In this document: positions 33,372 to 35,369 of the stretch, piece after piece
Numbering within the stretch: the first letter of the stretch is position 1
How the letters are laid out: every line of letters begins with the position of its first letter
Origin: Acidimicrobiaceae bacterium
Lineage (GTDB): Bacteria > Actinomycetota > Acidimicrobiia > Acidimicrobiales > RAAP-2
Direction: 5' to 3'
Assembly: GCA_003153575.1 (NCBI GenBank)
Contig: PLZW01000020.1
Span: forward strand, 85,733 to 121,101
DNA: 35,369 nucleotides
Notes under the pieces: model-generated
Seen by the model: the letters and a program-made list of their open reading frames with translations, nothing else
Database searches by the model: none
What the model was told of the DNA's origin: nothing
Translations under genes and position numbers: made by a program

Positions 33372-33670
33372 GGGACTCCTCCTCGAGGTCCGACGCCTCT
33401 GCGCCCTTCCCTGCCTCCAGCATCAGGCACTCGCCCCACGCCGCCTAGGGCCGAATGTCATGCCTGGTGGCGCCCTCCCTCCGTGGCCGCGACAGCGGAT
33501 TGCAGGCCGCGGGGAGCCGAAACAACTGAGACGCGATCGGATTCCACCGACGATGAGGCGACGGCAGATGCCGCTGTCGACGGGTGACGCGGATGGAGAG
33601 GGGCCCGCCGGGCAAGGATCGGTACGTCACCGACACGTGGCTGGATTCCGATTGCCGCCGGCACCAGCAG
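33372..33670. other. Intergenic region between the coo operon and the second MFS gene
   Basis: About 300 bases with the coo promoter region and its box at 33447-33461. Short frames here have Arg/Pro-rich translations without domains. No clear terminator for the MFS gene is visible. Confidence 0.5.
33447..33461 (-). promoter_or_regulatory. DosR-like box upstream of the coo operon
   Basis: Minus strand ATGACATTCGGCCCT. On the plus strand, fourteen bases (AGGGCCGAATGTCA) are identical to the box before gap, and the distance to the start codon is also nearly the same (76 against 77 bases). Confidence 0.6.
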
Positions 33671-35209
33671 TCAGTCCCTCGTCGTGGGCCTGTTGGGCAG
33701 AGCGATCAGGACGATCATGCCGGCCAGTCCGACCACTGCCGCGGCCACGATGAATCCGAGATCCATTCCCGAGATGAATCCCCGTCGCGCCGCCGCGGCC
33801 AAGGCGTCGCCGGAGCCACCTGGAAACCGATGGGCGACGGCGAGCGCGCCTCCGAGCGAACCGAGGATGATCTTCTCGATGCCGGCCGGAATGGGTTGGT
33901 GGGCGAGCAATGAGGCCAAGAAGGTCTGATAACGGAGATTGAGAACTGTGCCGAGGACACCTACGCCGAGGGCTCCGCCGATCTGCATCGATGTGTCACT
34001 CGTGGCCGACCCGACACCGGCATCGCTCCTTGGGAGAGAGCCCATGACCGATTCAGTCGAGGGAGCCAGCGTCAGGCCCACCCCGGCACCGATGACGGCG
34101 AGCCAGGGCAGGCAATCACGGTAGGTGCTGTGCACGGTGGTTCCCGAAAGCAGTCCGAGGCCCACGGCGATGAGTGCGAGCCCGCCGGCGACCACAGGTT
34201 TCGAGCCGTAGCGTCGGGCGAGCAGCACCGACGATGGAGCGGCGACCAGCAGGATGAGTGCGATGGGTGCGAGTCCCAGGCCCGTCTTCAGGGGACTGAA
34301 GCCGAGGCTGAACTGCAGGTACTGGGTCACGAGGAAGAACAGACCCAGGAGGGCGAACAGCACGAGGGCCAAGGAGGCGATGGCCGCGCTATAACGGCGA
34401 TCGGCAAAGAACCGCATCGGCAACAGGGGGTGGTCGGTGTGCCGCTCCCAGGCGACGAACAGTCCGATCATCACTGCGGAAATGCTCAGGCCAGCGAGGA
34501 TCAACGGTGAACTCCAGCCCCTGTCGGGTGCCTCGATGATCCCCCACAACAGCATGCCGAGTCCCAACATGGACAGCACGGCGCCGATCGGATCTGCTCG
34601 TCTTGGATTCGGGCTCTTGGAGTTGGGAACGAGGAATGCGGAGGCAATGAGGCCCGCAATAGCGATCGGCACGTTGATGAGGAAGACCGCGCCCCACCAG
34701 TAGTGGACCAGCAGGAAGCCGCCGAGGATCGGCCCGATGGCCACACCGAGCCCTGCGGTACCTGACCAGATTCCAATGGCCCGGGCTCGTTCCTCGTCGG
34801 CGGTGAACACGTTGGTGAGGATGGAAAGGGTGCAGGGCATGAGCGCCGCCGCCCCGACACCCATCACGGCCCGAGCCGCAGTCAATCGGTCCGGAGTGGC
34901 TGACCAGGCGGCGAGAGCTGATCCGCCACCGAAGACGACCAGTCCGGCCATGAAGACCCACTTGCGCCCGATGCGATCTCCGAGCGCACCGAACGAGAGA
35001 AGGAGGCCGGCGAAGGTGATGGCGTAAGCGTCGACGATCCACTGAAGCTGGCTGGACGTGGCGCTCAGGCTGCGCAGGACCGATGGCAGTGCCACGTTCA
35101 GGATCGTGTTGTCCAGGCTGATCAGAAGCAACGTGACACAGAGAACGGTTAGCGATGCCCACCGCCTCTCGGCGCCCTTCCGGGAGCGCATCTCGGTGAC
35201 AGCTGTCAC
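33671..35209 (-). CDS. MFS exporter, DHA2 (EmrB/QacA) family, second copy
   Basis: A 14-TM proton-driven exporter of 512 residues. Signature segments are LDNTILNVALPSV (TM1), GALGDRIGRKWVFMAG (motif A) and GIWSGTAGLGVAIGPILGGFLL (TM5), and it ends in IVLIALPNRPTTRD. It aligns without large gaps with the exporter at 18818-20617, including QWIVDAYA, RADPxGAVL, QFxLGFSPL and ILGSLGGALAVA, so they are paralogues. The frame allows GTG at 35233. GTG at 35209 has GGAGAG upstream, and ATG at 35191 is also possible. A GTGA-N6-TCAC dyad overlaps this start area. Confidence 0.9.
   Translation of the reverse strand: MTAVTEMRSRKGAERRWASLTVLCVTLLLISLDNTILNVALPSVLRSLSATSSQLQWIVDAYAITFAGLLLSFGALGDRIGRKWVFMAGLVVFGGGSALAAWSATPDRLTAARAVMGVGAAALMPCTLSILTNVFTADEERARAIGIWSGTAGLGVAIGPILGGFLLVHYWWGAVFLINVPIAIAGLIASAFLVPNSKSPNPRRADPIGAVLSMLGLGMLLWGIIEAPDRGWSSPLILAGLSISAVMIGLFVAWERHTDHPLLPMRFFADRRYSAAIASLALVLFALLGLFFLVTQYLQFSLGFSPLKTGLGLAPIALILLVAAPSSVLLARRYGSKPVVAGGLALIAVGLGLLSGTTVHSTYRDCLPWLAVIGAGVGLTLAPSTESVMGSLPRSDAGVGSATSDTSMQIGGALGVGVLGTVLNLRYQTFLASLLAHQPIPAGIEKIILGSLGGALAVAHRFPGGSGDALAAAARRGFISGMDLGFIVAAAVVGLAGMIVLIALPNRPTTRD
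35196..35209. promoter_or_regulatory. Perfect 14-bp palindrome GTGACAGCTGTCAC at the MFS start
   Basis: The sequence equals its own reverse complement and has the GTGA-N6-TCAC core of Crp-family sites. It overlaps the GTG at 35209 and lies 4 bases before the alternative ATG at 35191. If the ATG is the true start, a repressor-type site is plausible. Confidence 0.4.
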
Positions 35210-35369
35210 GCTGCCACTCTCCGTTGAGCACACAGGGGATGCCTAGGGCAGACGGCACTTCCACCGCGCATCGACGTGTGGCGGTCAATCTGTCGGACTT
35301 CGGTCAGCACTGGAGGTGGGCGTGTGGGCAGTGGGGCACCACTCGGAGGCGTACTCCGCGGACCCGGCC

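Noticed and set aside
1..35369. tRNA, rRNA, CRISPR arrays, insertion sequences
   Set aside because: No cloverleaf with a TTCGANTC arm, regular spaced repeats, transposase motifs or terminal inverted repeats were found by eye in the intergenic regions.

Overview
The window comes from a high-GC Gram-positive-like bacterium, most likely an actinobacterium (an acidimicrobiial or related lineage would fit). The reasons are the strong G/C bias at third codon positions, frequent GTG starts, ATGA/GTGA stop-start overlaps, possible leaderless promoters, lipoproteins with LLA(A/G)C lipoboxes and an actinobacterial-type group 3b hydrogenase operon. No rRNA or other taxonomic marker is present, so the placement is an inference. 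Genes at 1-2449 and 4038-8878 are on the plus strand. Everything from 8986 to 35209 is on the minus strand, as are two small genes at 2853-3900.

Left part (1-8878): the end of a potassium-pump operon (kdpB 3' part, kdpC) and a short KdpD-like sensor without a kinase domain. Then come a GNAT acetyltransferase, a VOC protein divergent from a methyltransferase, an aldo/keto reductase, and two secreted beta-propeller lipoproteins, one of them quinoprotein-like.

Right part (8986-35209): a dense anaerobic energy and carbon island. From the 5' end of each minus-strand unit the order is: (i) cooF-cooS-cooC-FAD/NAD(P) oxidoreductase, a nickel carbon monoxide dehydrogenase module; (ii) hydB - cyclic-nucleotide-binding protein - hydG - hydD - hydA - maturation protease - hypC - EamA permease - unknown protein, a group 3b NADP-linked [NiFe] hydrogenase operon whose genes all overlap or abut; (iii) an unknown 126-residue protein and a 14-TM MFS exporter; (iv) a small ORF and an acetyl-CoA hydrolase/CoA-transferase; (v) PEP synthase; (vi) gap-porG-porA-porB and a PorD-like ferredoxin fused to a GltD-like flavoprotein, which together make a pyruvate:ferredoxin oxidoreductase with its own NAD(P) outlet. 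A second, paralogous MFS exporter closes the island on the right.

The most interesting signal is a shared regulatory motif. On the plus strand it reads AGGGCCGRAKGTCAC (minus strand GTGACMTYCGGCCCT). Close matches lie in the upstream regions of four of the minus-strand units (cooF, hydB, the small ORF/CoA-transferase, gap-por), and weaker ones lie before the 126-aa gene and ppsA, always in the same orientation. The core has the GGGNCN-WW-NGNCCC shape of DosR/DevR (NarL-family) boxes. I infer that a DosR-like hypoxia regulator, not encoded here, controls the whole set as one dispersed regulon: glycolytic/gluconeogenic steps, pyruvate oxidation, acetate formation, H2 turnover and CO oxidation.
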